From DATFJT01 sp965230755 (GTDB taxonomy: Bacteria; Bacteroidota; Bacteroidia; Chitinophagales; Saprospiraceae), in contig CBDDLT010000024.1 of NCBI GenBank assembly GCA_965230755.1, positions 325,499 through 389,498 of the forward strand: DNA of 64,000 nt, read 5' to 3'. Made by a program: the position numbers and the translations under genes. Of this stretch, positions 35,163-42,932 are shown in pieces. The stretch's first letter is position 1. Each line of letters begins with the position of its first letter. The notes beneath the pieces were generated by a model. The model was not told where the DNA came from, made no database searches, and saw only the letters and a list, made by a program, of their open reading frames with translations.

Positions 35163-36953
35163 ATGGAAGATTTAAATCTTGATTTGGTAGGTGGGGCATT
35201 CCTCATAGAAAAAGGTGACATGAATGAGATCTTCGTTCCTGAGGAGATGAACGAGGAACAGATGATGATCAGGGATATGTGTGTCAATTTTCTGGATCAA
35301 GAAATTCTTGCCAATATTGTTAAAATAGAAAAGCAAGAAGATAATATTTCTGCTGGTCTCATGGAGAAAATGGGAGAGCTGGGGCTTTTAGGTACACATA
35401 TGCCCGAAGAATATGGCGGGATGCAGTTGGATACGCATACGAATACCTTGATCAGTGAGGCAATGGGACCTTCAGGATCTTTTGCGGTACCTTTTGCAGC
35501 ACATACGGGGATCGGAATGTTGCCTATTCTCTATTTCGGAACTGATGAACAAAAACAAAAGTATTTACCGAGATTGATATCTGGTGAGTTGAAAGCATGT
35601 TATTGTTTGACCGAACCCTCTTCTGGTTCAGATGCATTGGCTGCAAAGACAACCGCATTTTTGAATGATGAAGGAACTGATTATGTGATCAATGGCCAAA
35701 AAATGTGGATCTCCAATGCAGGTTTTGCAGATATATTCATTGTCTTTGCACAGATAGAAGGAGATAAGTTTAGTGCTTTTATCCTTGAAAAAGGGACCGA
35801 TGGATTGAGCCTTGGAGCAGAAGAAGATAAGTTGGGAATCAAAGGAAGTTCGACGAGACAGGTTTTCTTTGAGAATGTCATTGTACCTAAGGAAAATCTC
35901 TTAGGCGAAATAGGAAAAGGGCATTTGATCGCCTTCAATGTATTGAATATCGGTCGATTCAAATTGGGCGTATTATGTGTTGGAGGAGCCTGTAGAAGTA
36001 TTGATACTGCAGTTAAGTACGCCAATGAGAGAATTCAATTTAAGGTTCCCATCTCGAGTTTTGGAGCCATCAAGTATAAATTGGCAGAGCAAGTGATTCG
36101 AAGTTTTGCTTGTCAAAGTGCCATATATAGAGTATCCCAAATGATGGATCAGATGTCCAAAAAGTTGATGGACAAAGGGGTTAGTTATGAGGAGTCGAAA
36201 CTGAAAGCGGCTGAGGAGTATGCGATAGAATGTTCGATCATAAAAGTATCAGGATCAGAGGCTTTGGACTATGTGGTGGATGAGACCTTGCAAATACACG
36301 GAGGATATGGATTCAGTGAGGAATACACTCCTGCTCGAGCATATAGAGACAGTAGGATCAACAGGATTTACGAAGGTACCAATGAAATCAATCGATTATT
36401 GATTGTTGACATGCTCTTGAAAAGGGCTTTGAAGGGAAGAATTGATTTGGTCGGTCCAGCCTGGGAGGTTCAAAAGGAATTGACCAGTATGCCGGGATTT
36501 GGTCAGCCCGAAGGAAAATACGGTAAAGAAGAAAAGGCGATTGAGGATTTCAAAAAGATGATCCTGATGGCTGCCGGTGGGGCTGTCAAAAAACAGATGG
36601 ACGGCGAGTTAAATCTGGAAGAAGAGCAGGAATTACTCAATAATATTGCGGATATGCTGATTGATTGTTTTGTGGCGGAATCCCTGTTGATGAGAGTGAG
36701 AAAAATCGAATCAATGGATACACCGGTCGATCACGATATTTATATGAGTATGATGAAAGTCTACTTCAGTGACGCTAACTTCAGATTGAATAAAAATGCG
36801 ACTGACGCAATAGCCTCCTTTACATCGGGTGATCTACAAAGGACTTTTTTGATGGGTGTAAAGCGGTTTTCGAAGTATGATACCATCAATGTCAAGGAGC
36901 ACAGAAGGAAAATAGCGGAGTTGATGATCGAAAAAAATGCATACTGTTTCTAA
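35163..36953 (+). CDS. Acyl-CoA dehydrogenase family protein
   Basis: 596 residues, longer than classic ~380-residue enzymes because of a helical C-terminal extension, as is common in Bacteroidota. Seen: FAD/substrate loop CYCLTEPSSGSDALAAKT, WISNAGFADIFIVFAQ, IHGGYGFSEEYTPARAYRDSRI in two parts and the catalytic-Glu segment RIYEGTNEINR (Glu about 404). It oxidises an acyl-CoA to a trans-2-enoyl-CoA with FAD. The chain length is unknown. It sits three bases after the TlpA-like gene. A large inverted repeat follows its stop by one base. Confidence 0.95.
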   Translation: MEDLNLDLVGGAFLIEKGDMNEIFVPEEMNEEQMMIRDMCVNFLDQEILANIVKIEKQEDNISAGLMEKMGELGLLGTHMPEEYGGMQLDTHTNTLISEAMGPSGSFAVPFAAHTGIGMLPILYFGTDEQKQKYLPRLISGELKACYCLTEPSSGSDALAAKTTAFLNDEGTDYVINGQKMWISNAGFADIFIVFAQIEGDKFSAFILEKGTDGLSLGAEEDKLGIKGSSTRQVFFENVIVPKENLLGEIGKGHLIAFNVLNIGRFKLGVLCVGGACRSIDTAVKYANERIQFKVPISSFGAIKYKLAEQVIRSFACQSAIYRVSQMMDQMSKKLMDKGVSYEESKLKAAEEYAIECSIIKVSGSEALDYVVDETLQIHGGYGFSEEYTPARAYRDSRINRIYEGTNEINRLLIVDMLLKRALKGRIDLVGPAWEVQKELTSMPGFGQPEGKYGKEEKAIEDFKKMILMAAGGAVKKQMDGELNLEEEQELLNNIADMLIDCFVAESLLMRVRKIESMDTPVDHDIYMSMMKVYFSDANFRLNKNATDAIASFTSGDLQRTFLMGVKRFSKYDTINVKEHRRKIAELMIEKNAYCF

Positions 36954-36954
36954 A

Positions 36955-36995
36955 TTAATAAAAACAAATATTTGTAAACAATTTGTTTTTATTAA
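36955..36995. promoter_or_regulatory. Nested palindromes, probable operator overlapping the repressor promoter
   Basis: The two 15-bp arms 36955-36969 and 36981-36995 are perfect inverted complements separated by 11 bases. Inside are two smaller palindromes: ACAAATATTTGT (36964-36975) and AAACAATTTGTTT (36976-36988). TTTG at 36982-36985 plus TAAATTTA at 37006-37013 (20 bases between) forms a -33/-7 promoter for the repressor gene, so the palindromes overlap the -33. It may also form a terminator hairpin for the acyl-CoA dehydrogenase gene. Confidence 0.6.
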
Positions 36996-37013
36996 AATAA
37001 AAATATAAATTTA
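36982..37013 (+). promoter_or_regulatory. Promoter of the LexA/CI-like repressor gene
   Basis: TTTG (36982-36985), 20-base spacer, TAAATTTA (37006-37013) approximates the Bacteroidota consensus. The start codon is at 37041, 27 bases after the -7 box. Confidence 0.5.
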
Positions 37014-37040
37014 CCTGCAGAACAATTAAAGTACTGCTTT

Positions 37041-37751
37041 ATGGGTAATTTTAAAGATCATTTGATCAACCGTAATTTTCGCAAGGTATTTGAAGAGTTA
37101 TCTGTCAGAAAGATCATCAAGGGTAAATCTGACATCGCTAAAAAGCTGGATACCTATAATCACATTATCAATAATATTTTAAAGGGTGACCGCAATATCA
37201 CTGTGGATCAAATCTTAAAATTGTCCAATCAGTATGACGTGAGTCCGGATTATATGTTCGGAAAATCGGAAAATATGTTTCTCAGCGACCGTTCTATTCC
37301 GAGCTTCGATCATTCGGATAGAGAATGGTTGAACGATGGAAACATTTCATTAATTCCATTGAAGGCTGCAGCCGGTTATCAGATTGACCTGAATAATTTG
37401 GCGAGCCAGGAGGATGTTCCGCGATTTTCTCTTCCGGGAATGTCGGGTGATTTGTTTGCCTTTGAAATTGATGGAGACTCCATGATGCCAACAATTACTA
37501 ATGGAGATGTCATTGTCTGTGAAAAATTATCTACAGGCGAGACACTGAAGGACAATCATGTTTATGTGATTATTAGTGATGTGGTAGTAGCTAAGAGAAT
37601 CCACCAAATCAAAGATGATTCCGGTCAGCTAAGGGCCATCGAGTTGATATCGGACAACAGTGAATTTTATCAGCCGTACCAAATGGAGCTGGAAGAAGTT
37701 CGTCAAATACTTAAAGTTAAGTGCCGATTGACATCTTATCGTTTGATATAG
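37041..37751 (+). CDS. XRE/S24 (LexA or CI-like) self-cleaving transcriptional repressor
   Basis: 236 residues. An N-terminal helix-turn-helix domain (about 1-75) has ITVDQILKLSNQYDVSPDYMFG. A C-terminal S24 peptidase domain follows with the cleavage-type Ala-Gly at 111-112 (KAAAGYQ), catalytic Ser147 (EIDGDSMMPTI) and Lys185 (VVVAKRIHQI), both of the Ser-Lys dyad. It probably represses targets, including itself through the palindromes just upstream, until cleaved during stress. Whether it answers DNA damage as LexA does is not shown. The targets are unknown. Confidence 0.9.
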   Translation: MGNFKDHLINRNFRKVFEELSVRKIIKGKSDIAKKLDTYNHIINNILKGDRNITVDQILKLSNQYDVSPDYMFGKSENMFLSDRSIPSFDHSDREWLNDGNISLIPLKAAAGYQIDLNNLASQEDVPRFSLPGMSGDLFAFEIDGDSMMPTITNGDVIVCEKLSTGETLKDNHVYVIISDVVVAKRIHQIKDDSGQLRAIELISDNSEFYQPYQMELEEVRQILKVKCRLTSYRLI

Positions 37752-37810
37752 ATTTTAACTGCCTTCCCAGCCTACAATTCTAGACCGTATATCCCCTGGA
37801 TTAGTTGATA

Positions 37811-37831
37811 TACAATGATTGAGTCATTGTA
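37811..37831. terminator. Hairpin at the convergent ends of the repressor and SCC-protein genes
   Basis: TACAATGA (37811-37818) and TCATTGTA (37824-37831) are exact inverted complements with a 5-base loop. It overlaps the 83-aa gene's stop codon and lacks a T-run, so terminator function is only possible. Confidence 0.4.
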
Positions 37832-38075
37832 CACTTTGCAATAGCGGTTCTGCTAAAGCCGCAGATGCATCGACAGGATCCACTTCGATAATATGCCCAG
37901 GGAACTTAAAGTGATACCAAGTTCCGGAGGATGTCCCTCTATATCGCCAAGAGCCTTTACCAGCGTAGATAAACTTGGAAGTTATCTGTTTTTCGATCGT
38001 GTGCGTAACAGAAGTTTTTTTCTCGTTTTTTAGTTTTTGAGCGAGAATCTTACGTTTATTCGAACAACAAGACAT
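37824..38075 (-). CDS. Small Cys-Cys-start protein of an unknown three-gene operon
   Basis: 83 residues. Starts MSCCSNKRKIL, then a basic helical region, then a compact beta-like module (FIYAGKGSWRYRGTSSG, YHFKFPGHIIEVDPVDASAAL). Small proteins with an SCC start and a C-terminal VDPxDA motif are, to my recollection, scattered over many bacteria with no known role. I cannot verify this here. The last gene of a minus-strand operon, three bases after the DUF1360 gene. No signal peptide. Confidence 0.7.
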   Translation of the reverse strand: MSCCSNKRKILAQKLKNEKKTSVTHTIEKQITSKFIYAGKGSWRYRGTSSGTWYHFKFPGHIIEVDPVDASAALAEPLLQSVQ

Positions 38076-38078
38076 GAT

Positions 38079-38363
38079 TTAAATTTTTTGTGGTGAACTA
38101 ATTTTTTCTAGTAGACAAGCGAATCCCGATAATGCAAACCAATACAAAAGAACCATGCCTACGCTTTCACTACCATATATGGCAAAGGGAAGACTTACCC
38201 ATATGCTTAAACAGTAGAAACAATCCATGAGTGTTCCCAGAAATCCTGAACCCAGTAGTTTCCGGATTTTGAAAATGATATCAAAGGGGCCATCTTCTGT
38301 ACTACACAAGTGTGTAATTCTCCAGATGCACAGCCCCTTTAAGATAAAGATAGACCACCCCAT
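38079..38363 (-). CDS. DUF1360 family small membrane protein
   Basis: 94 residues with two or three membrane segments. The DGPFDIIFKIRKLL segment and the DCFYCLSIWVSLPFA motif (Cys-x2-Cys) are the hallmarks of DUF1360. Members have no firm function. Some are found in sporulating bacteria, but this one is not in such a context. Starts three bases after the stop of the 767-aa gene and ends three bases before the 83-aa gene, so the three are surely one transcript. Confidence 0.85.
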   Translation of the reverse strand: MGWSIFILKGLCIWRITHLCSTEDGPFDIIFKIRKLLGSGFLGTLMDCFYCLSIWVSLPFAIYGSESVGMVLLYWFALSGFACLLEKISSPQKI

Positions 38364-38366
38364 TAT

Positions 38367-40670
38367 TTATGGTGTTGGTGGATTTACTCGTTCCATCAGA
38401 ATCACTCTATGGGCTTGGTACAGATTACTCAAACCACTATTGTAGCCATTGGTAACCCGCTTACGAGCTGTTAGGGCGACAGAAAGTCTAGTGAAATACT
38501 CAGTACTTTTTATCCATCCTCCTTCTGATAGTGCCGGCTTTAAGTCCACGTCAATGGGTCCAGCTTGTGAAAAAGCTTGAATCGTTCCCGTATAGCCATC
38601 ACATACGTGGGGGACGTTACCCGATGCATCACCCTCGGACAAAACTGTTTGTCCGGACGAGGTATCAGCCATAGGTGTCGCACGTAAGCCGATCATTGGG
38701 CCTGGACATCTACCTATGGTCAATGCGTATGAATCGACAAATCCCTCCGGATCATTGGCCATAAAATTGAATTTCAATGAGGTATTCATATGATGATTTT
38801 CTAAACGGAATAGACCACATCCGGCATCTATTATAGAACTATCATCAAGTTTCAAGGCAGAAAGACTAAAATTCAAGGGTTTGTTGTGGATATAAAGAGC
38901 AATCATATCCGTTGCATTCGTAACAGGATTGCCTTTAGCATCATAACCATCCACACGAAGGTAGAAGGTGTCCGGAGTGATTTCCCCTTGTACCCTGTCA
39001 TACAAGTGAGTGTTGAGTTGCATATATCGTCCTATCTTATCCGGCAGCCAGTCAACATGTTCAACATTCATTTCTCTTTGTATATTTTTATAAGCAGGTA
39101 CACTTACCGCTGGTCCACCATCTACTTTCAGAGTTTGCTCGTAAAATGGACCTACATCATCTCCAGTATAATTTGGTTTGTGACGTTTCGAATATCGCGG
39201 GTGTTTATAATTCTGACTAACAAAAACCCAAGGAGCCGTTCCAGCCCGTTTAATTCGAATAGTATACCATTTGATCTTATTCTGGGCGGCTGATTTACTG
39301 ACGTCGTACATACATCCGGATATGTCAATCAGACCTCCCCAGGCTGCACAATCAACATCATCATCAAAACCTGCAAGGCTGCTGCGAACAGAGATTTTAC
39401 CGGAAGGTTCAAGATCATTGTTGAATCCGTATCGACGTAATTTTGAAGTAGAAAACGAAGCCGTTGTATTTTGATCGCCCCCAATAAATACATTGCCTAA
39501 ACTACCGATCAAGTTTCCGTTAAAACAAGCGGAGGATGGTTGGACTCTGGACTTTGGCAAGCACAGATCTATACGCTTCCTGTTCGGTATATTGTAATAA
39601 GGAGCGCTTTCATACAGGACGTTTTGTGGCGATAAGTTGGTGACTTTCACGATTACGTCGGGATAGCTGACCACGTTGATGTTTTCACCAGGGGCGATGT
39701 CGTGTGAATCTTCGATCCCTGGGAAACTCATATCGAAAGAGAATCTGAAAATGTAATTTCCATTCATATCAGTTATGGTATCACCCAGCAATCTTCTGTT
39801 CCCATCCCCTGTGTAAGCACCTCCTGCAAGTTCAGCGGCGGTTCGATCATATTCTTCAAAGGTCAAAGTCAGATTATTGGCCGGCTCGACATTACAGCTG
39901 TACAGTAAGTTTTCAAGATTCGCCGTTAATTCCAGATCTGCAATATTGGATGGCTTAGCCAACAAAGTTTCTTTTTTTCGGGAACCGATGAACGAATAAT
40001 TGGATGCTTCGAATAAGTTGACTTCTTTTTTTGCCTTTTTTTTAGTGGCGGAATCTGTATAATCAAGAACCTTGTAGAGCAATTCGGTTTTGGGCTTGGT
40101 GGCTTCACCACTTAGATCTATCACGATGGGCTTAAATGGATACGGATCCGGTGGAAGCGGATTAGGATCTATATTCTCAGGAATTCTATCGGGGTAGACC
40201 TCTTCGATGTAATCTTTAATTTTTGGATTCTTCAAGGCTTCTAATAGCCCTGGGTAGGTGTCGATCACAAAAGGGCCTCTCCGGCATGGATTGAGGAGGC
40301 ACAGTCCACTGTACATTGAAGCGTGGCCGTAAATAATAAAATCATTGATATTGACAGGAGTGGAACACTCCAAGATAAGATCATTAAAATCTTTGTCTCC
40401 CCCGGCATCATTGGATAGAATTTCGAAGGTATGATTGCCTCCGGAAGTAATGGGGAATTTAATTTTGGTGTCTGACTGCTGAAATCCTCCTCCCGGATTG
40501 TTTTGTATGGCAATAGCCCACTGATCGCCAGTTACGTTGGCAGTCGTTCCTACTGTTCCGGAATATACTCCATTACCAGTATCTGCACCAATGACAACAA
40601 ATCGTTGAGGAAAAGAAGCCAGTTTGGCCTTAACCTTGACTTCCCAACTTCCTTGCATTGAAATAATCAT
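38367..40670 (-). CDS. Large unknown protein, first gene of a three-gene operon
   Basis: 767 residues, no signal peptide, so cytoplasmic or exported by an unusual route. An N-terminal domain (about 1-105) ends with FEILSNDAGGDKDFNDLILEC, an Asp-rich loop like those of calcium-binding beta domains. A proline-rich part, then a central segment with LGDTITDMNGNYIFRFSFD (carboxypeptidase-regulatory-like beta domain), then GPMIGLRATP and a C-terminal region with DIDLKPALSEGG-type strands. No catalytic motif. The start (ATG 40670 or 40658, residue 5) is uncertain. Its neighbours define an unexplained system. Confidence 0.8.
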   Translation of the reverse strand: MIISMQGSWEVKVKAKLASFPQRFVVIGADTGNGVYSGTVGTTANVTGDQWAIAIQNNPGGGFQQSDTKIKFPITSGGNHTFEILSNDAGGDKDFNDLILECSTPVNINDFIIYGHASMYSGLCLLNPCRRGPFVIDTYPGLLEALKNPKIKDYIEEVYPDRIPENIDPNPLPPDPYPFKPIVIDLSGEATKPKTELLYKVLDYTDSATKKKAKKEVNLFEASNYSFIGSRKKETLLAKPSNIADLELTANLENLLYSCNVEPANNLTLTFEEYDRTAAELAGGAYTGDGNRRLLGDTITDMNGNYIFRFSFDMSFPGIEDSHDIAPGENINVVSYPDVIVKVTNLSPQNVLYESAPYYNIPNRKRIDLCLPKSRVQPSSACFNGNLIGSLGNVFIGGDQNTTASFSTSKLRRYGFNNDLEPSGKISVRSSLAGFDDDVDCAAWGGLIDISGCMYDVSKSAAQNKIKWYTIRIKRAGTAPWVFVSQNYKHPRYSKRHKPNYTGDDVGPFYEQTLKVDGGPAVSVPAYKNIQREMNVEHVDWLPDKIGRYMQLNTHLYDRVQGEITPDTFYLRVDGYDAKGNPVTNATDMIALYIHNKPLNFSLSALKLDDSSIIDAGCGLFRLENHHMNTSLKFNFMANDPEGFVDSYALTIGRCPGPMIGLRATPMADTSSGQTVLSEGDASGNVPHVCDGYTGTIQAFSQAGPIDVDLKPALSEGGWIKSTEYFTRLSVALTARKRVTNGYNSGLSNLYQAHRVILMERVNPPTP

Positions 40671-40853
40671 AATTTTCGTTTTTAAGGTGAATAAATATGA
40701 TCGTAAAAGTAGAGTGGGGAAGAAGGGACTTCAAGATGTGTTTGACCCTTGTTAAGGAGTGTTTAGTCTGTATTTTAATTCAAATATCTCCCAATGCCTA
40801 GGAGGTCATGGAACGGGTCTCAATAAGTGTTTTGACCTAAAATGTGGGGGGTG

Positions 40854-40890
40854 AGCTACTCCCAATTAATATTGGGAATAGCTCTTTTTG
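40854..40890 (+). terminator. Intrinsic-terminator-like hairpin with no plus-strand gene upstream
   Basis: GAGCTA-C-TCCCAAT (40854-40867) pairs with ATTGGGA-A-TAGCTC (40872-40885), 13 pairs with one mismatch, followed by TTTTT (40886-40890) on the plus strand. It follows the minus-strand ATP-grasp stop. On the plus strand it would end an unseen transcript; on the minus strand it has no T-run. Confidence 0.6.
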
Positions 40891-40909
40891 TCGAATCGTA
40901 TTAAAAGAA

Positions 40910-41896
40910 TCAATTGGTCCCGGCTAGTCTTAATTTTGAATTATAGACTTCGCTCTTTAGAAGCTTGCCAAGATGTTTCGCAATTTCTAGCATACCTTGC
41001 CGATGATGGCCAAAGGCCAATTCAGCGGCACTATTGTAATTCGTATTGGTATTGACATCGTAGACATAGCGATTGCCTTTGTCGTCCTCTGCATATTCTA
41101 GAGCTCCAATCCCAATATCATTCGCTTTTAGGAAGGCTGCATATTTTCTTAAATCGGGATTCCGATAATCTTCTAAGATTATAAATTTGGAATTGGGTTT
41201 TTCTTCGCCTGCAGGACAAAAACTATCGCCAATTTGGCAAGCATCAGCAGGACATAATTCGAAACCATTACTGGAGTCAATGCTGACGGCATAGAGGAAT
41301 TCACCACCAACAAATTCTGCTCGTACGATTCTTCCGTTAGCGGGTCGAATGTACTCCTGAGCGAGCCATATCCCGTCCAAAGACTCACCTAGTTCACCAT
41401 TTTCTATGGAATTTGAAAGGCTTTGTTCACTGTAGAAAAGTTGGACTCCAGCTCCTTTCCCTCCTCTATTTGGCTTGATAATAAATGGATTTGTACCGAG
41501 TTTTTTAGCGGCTTCCGGTAGCAGCTTAACATCGTTGACGACAATGGTTTTCGGATGGGCAATATCGAATTCTTCAAGGGCAAAGTATTGCTCCGATTTT
41601 CGCAATTCTAGTTGCAATGCTCTCCGGCCGTTGACCACTTTTCTGTTGTGCCTTTTCAACCACGCCAGAACATTTTCTGTAAATTCGGGAGCATGGCGAT
41701 GATCGCGAGTGTGGGCAGATGCGCTCATGCGATTATAAAATATTCCTTCCGGTGGCGTGGAACTTAGATCTAAAGTTAATCGATCGATAAACCATTCTTC
41801 ATAAGGTAAATTTAACTTATCGAAAGCTTGTCGAAGAGGAACCAACCAAGCGTCATTCTCGTGAATTACATAAATCTTTTTCATTATTTGTTTCAT
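40910..41896 (-). CDS. ATP-grasp ligase (RimK-like) of unknown substrate
   Basis: 328 residues. Opens MKQIMKKIYVIHENDAW; the ATG at 41896 or 41884 (residue 5) is the start. The ATP-grasp core has FIIKPNRGGKGAGVQLF (ATP-binding Lys and glycine loop, about 135-151), GIWLAQEYIRP, the IGALEYAED and YVYDVNTNTNYNSAAE region (about 279-292) with metal-binding Asp/Asn. Such enzymes join an acid to an amine or thiol compound through an acyl phosphate. The gene lies behind a Cys-codon leader and terminator, so cysteine supply probably controls its expression. That hints at a thiol or cysteine-derived substrate (inference). Confidence 0.88.
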   Translation of the reverse strand: MKQIMKKIYVIHENDAWLVPLRQAFDKLNLPYEEWFIDRLTLDLSSTPPEGIFYNRMSASAHTRDHRHAPEFTENVLAWLKRHNRKVVNGRRALQLELRKSEQYFALEEFDIAHPKTIVVNDVKLLPEAAKKLGTNPFIIKPNRGGKGAGVQLFYSEQSLSNSIENGELGESLDGIWLAQEYIRPANGRIVRAEFVGGEFLYAVSIDSSNGFELCPADACQIGDSFCPAGEEKPNSKFIILEDYRNPDLRKYAAFLKANDIGIGALEYAEDDKGNRYVYDVNTNTNYNSAAELAFGHHRQGMLEIAKHLGKLLKSEVYNSKLRLAGTN

Positions 41897-41910
41897 TTAG
41901 ATTGTACAAT

Positions 41911-41944
41911 AAAAAAAGAGCCCTCTCGAAACGAGAAGGCTCTT
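41911..41944 (-). terminator. Attenuator terminator upstream of the ATP-grasp gene
   Basis: On the minus strand, AAGAGCCTTCTCG (41944-41932) pairs with CGAGAGGGCTCTT (41928-41916) through a TTT loop: 13 pairs, one of them G.U, followed by seven T (41917-41911). It lies between the 27-codon leader ORF and the ATP-grasp start, the right place to stop transcription of the ligase gene. Confidence 0.9.
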
Positions 41945-41994
41945 TAGTATTCTTTATAAACTATATTCAATTACAGCATATACTTCTCATTTCG
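41927..41994 (-). promoter_or_regulatory. Antiterminator pairing of the cysteine-codon attenuator
   Basis: CGAAATGAGAAG (41994-41983, within the leader ORF codons after the Cys run) is complementary over 12 bases to CTTCTCGTTTCG (41938-41927), with one T.G wobble. This would block formation of the terminator stem. A ribosome stalled at the Cys codons would leave this region free; a ribosome at the stop codon (41973-41971) would cover or crowd it. Confidence 0.75.
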
Positions 41995-42054
41995 CCGGAG
42001 TAGGTAAGTACAACAGCAACAACAAAAAGTGATATGTGTATAATTATTCATCAT
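41971..42054 (-). CDS. 27-residue leader peptide with five consecutive cysteines
   Basis: ATG at 42054 (second ATG at 42051), stop TAA at 41973-41971. The peptide begins MMNNYTHITF, continues with CCCCC (codons TGT TGT TGC TGT TGT, 42024-42010) and ends TYLLRRNEKYML. It is followed by antiterminator and terminator elements, as in his, phe and trp leader peptides, but with Cys codons. A ribosomally made modified peptide for the ATP-grasp enzyme is the alternative reading; the RNA pairing favours attenuation. Confidence 0.75.
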   Translation of the reverse strand: MMNNYTHITFCCCCCTYLLRRNEKYML

Positions 42055-42066
42055 AGTAATGAACTA

Positions 42067-42097
42067 CAATATTAAGTCCATTTTTTTAAAGTGTCAA
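42067..42097 (-). promoter_or_regulatory. Promoter of the leader-ligase transcript
   Basis: On the minus strand TTGACA (42097-42092), a 17-base spacer and TAATAT, extending to TAATATTG (42074-42067). The start would be near 42061, leaving only a few bases before the leader ATG at 42054. Confidence 0.6.
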
Positions 42098-42197
42098 GAA
42101 ACTTGGGATTAGAAGCGCGTGATTATTTGAAAGCTTATCCTATAATTCGATGAATATTACACTATAAGTATTAATTTTATCGCCCTAAATAATCATT

Positions 42198-42932
42198 ATG
42201 GTACAAGGTAAAACAGTTTTAATTACAGGAGGATCTAGAGGTATTGGAGCGGCAATGGTCCGAATTTTTGCAGAGCATGGCGCAAATGTGGCTTTTACTT
42301 ACAGATCAAGTGAGGAAAGAGCATTAGAATTAGCGAATTCCATAGAGGGAGTGCAATGTAAAGCATATAAGTCAGATGCGAGTAAATTGGAAGAAGCAGA
42401 AAAATTAATGGCCGATGTGCTGAATGATTTCGGTGGAATCGATGTACTGATCAATAATGCCGGGATAACCCGTGATAATTTATTGATGAGGATGACGGAA
42501 GATCAATGGGACCAAGTCATGGACAATAACCTAAAAAGTATATTCAACTTGTGCAAGCAAGCGATTCGTCCAATGATGAAAAATAGGAATGGTTCGATCA
42601 TCAACATTGGTAGCGTTGTTGGGATATTTGGTAACAAAGGACAAACCAACTACTCTGCTTCCAAAGCGGGAATGATCGGGTTTTCTAAGTCTTTGGCTAA
42701 AGAGCTGGGTTCAAGAAATATAAGATGTAATGTCATCGCACCTGGGTTCATTACAACGGAGATGACCGGAGAACTGACAGAGGAACAAGAAAAATACTAC
42801 AAGCAGATTATACCGGTAGGACGTTTCGGCACAGGAGAAGATATAGCCAATGCCTGTTTGTTCCTAGCTTCAGATATGGGGGCTTATGTCAATGGGCAGG
42901 TGATTAGTGTTTGCGGTGGAATGAATATGTAA
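42198..42932 (+). CDS. fabG: 3-oxoacyl-ACP reductase FabG
   Basis: 244 residues, the usual length. TGGSRGIGAAM (NADP-binding glycine motif), INNAGITRDNL, the Ser in NIGSVVGIFG, the catalytic pair in NYSASKAG and VNGQVISVCGGMNM at the C-terminus are all FabG features. It reduces 3-oxoacyl-ACP to 3-hydroxyacyl-ACP in fatty acid synthesis. Its stop overlaps the next gene's start by one base (TAATG), so the two are translationally coupled. Confidence 0.95.
   Translation: MVQGKTVLITGGSRGIGAAMVRIFAEHGANVAFTYRSSEERALELANSIEGVQCKAYKSDASKLEEAEKLMADVLNDFGGIDVLINNAGITRDNLLMRMTEDQWDQVMDNNLKSIFNLCKQAIRPMMKNRNGSIINIGSVVGIFGNKGQTNYSASKAGMIGFSKSLAKELGSRNIRCNVIAPGFITTEMTGELTEEQEKYYKQIIPVGRFGTGEDIANACLFLASDMGAYVNGQVISVCGGMNM

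Noticed and set aside
38886..39293. Plus-strand 135-aa frame
   Set aside because: Antisense to the 767-aa gene, no motif.
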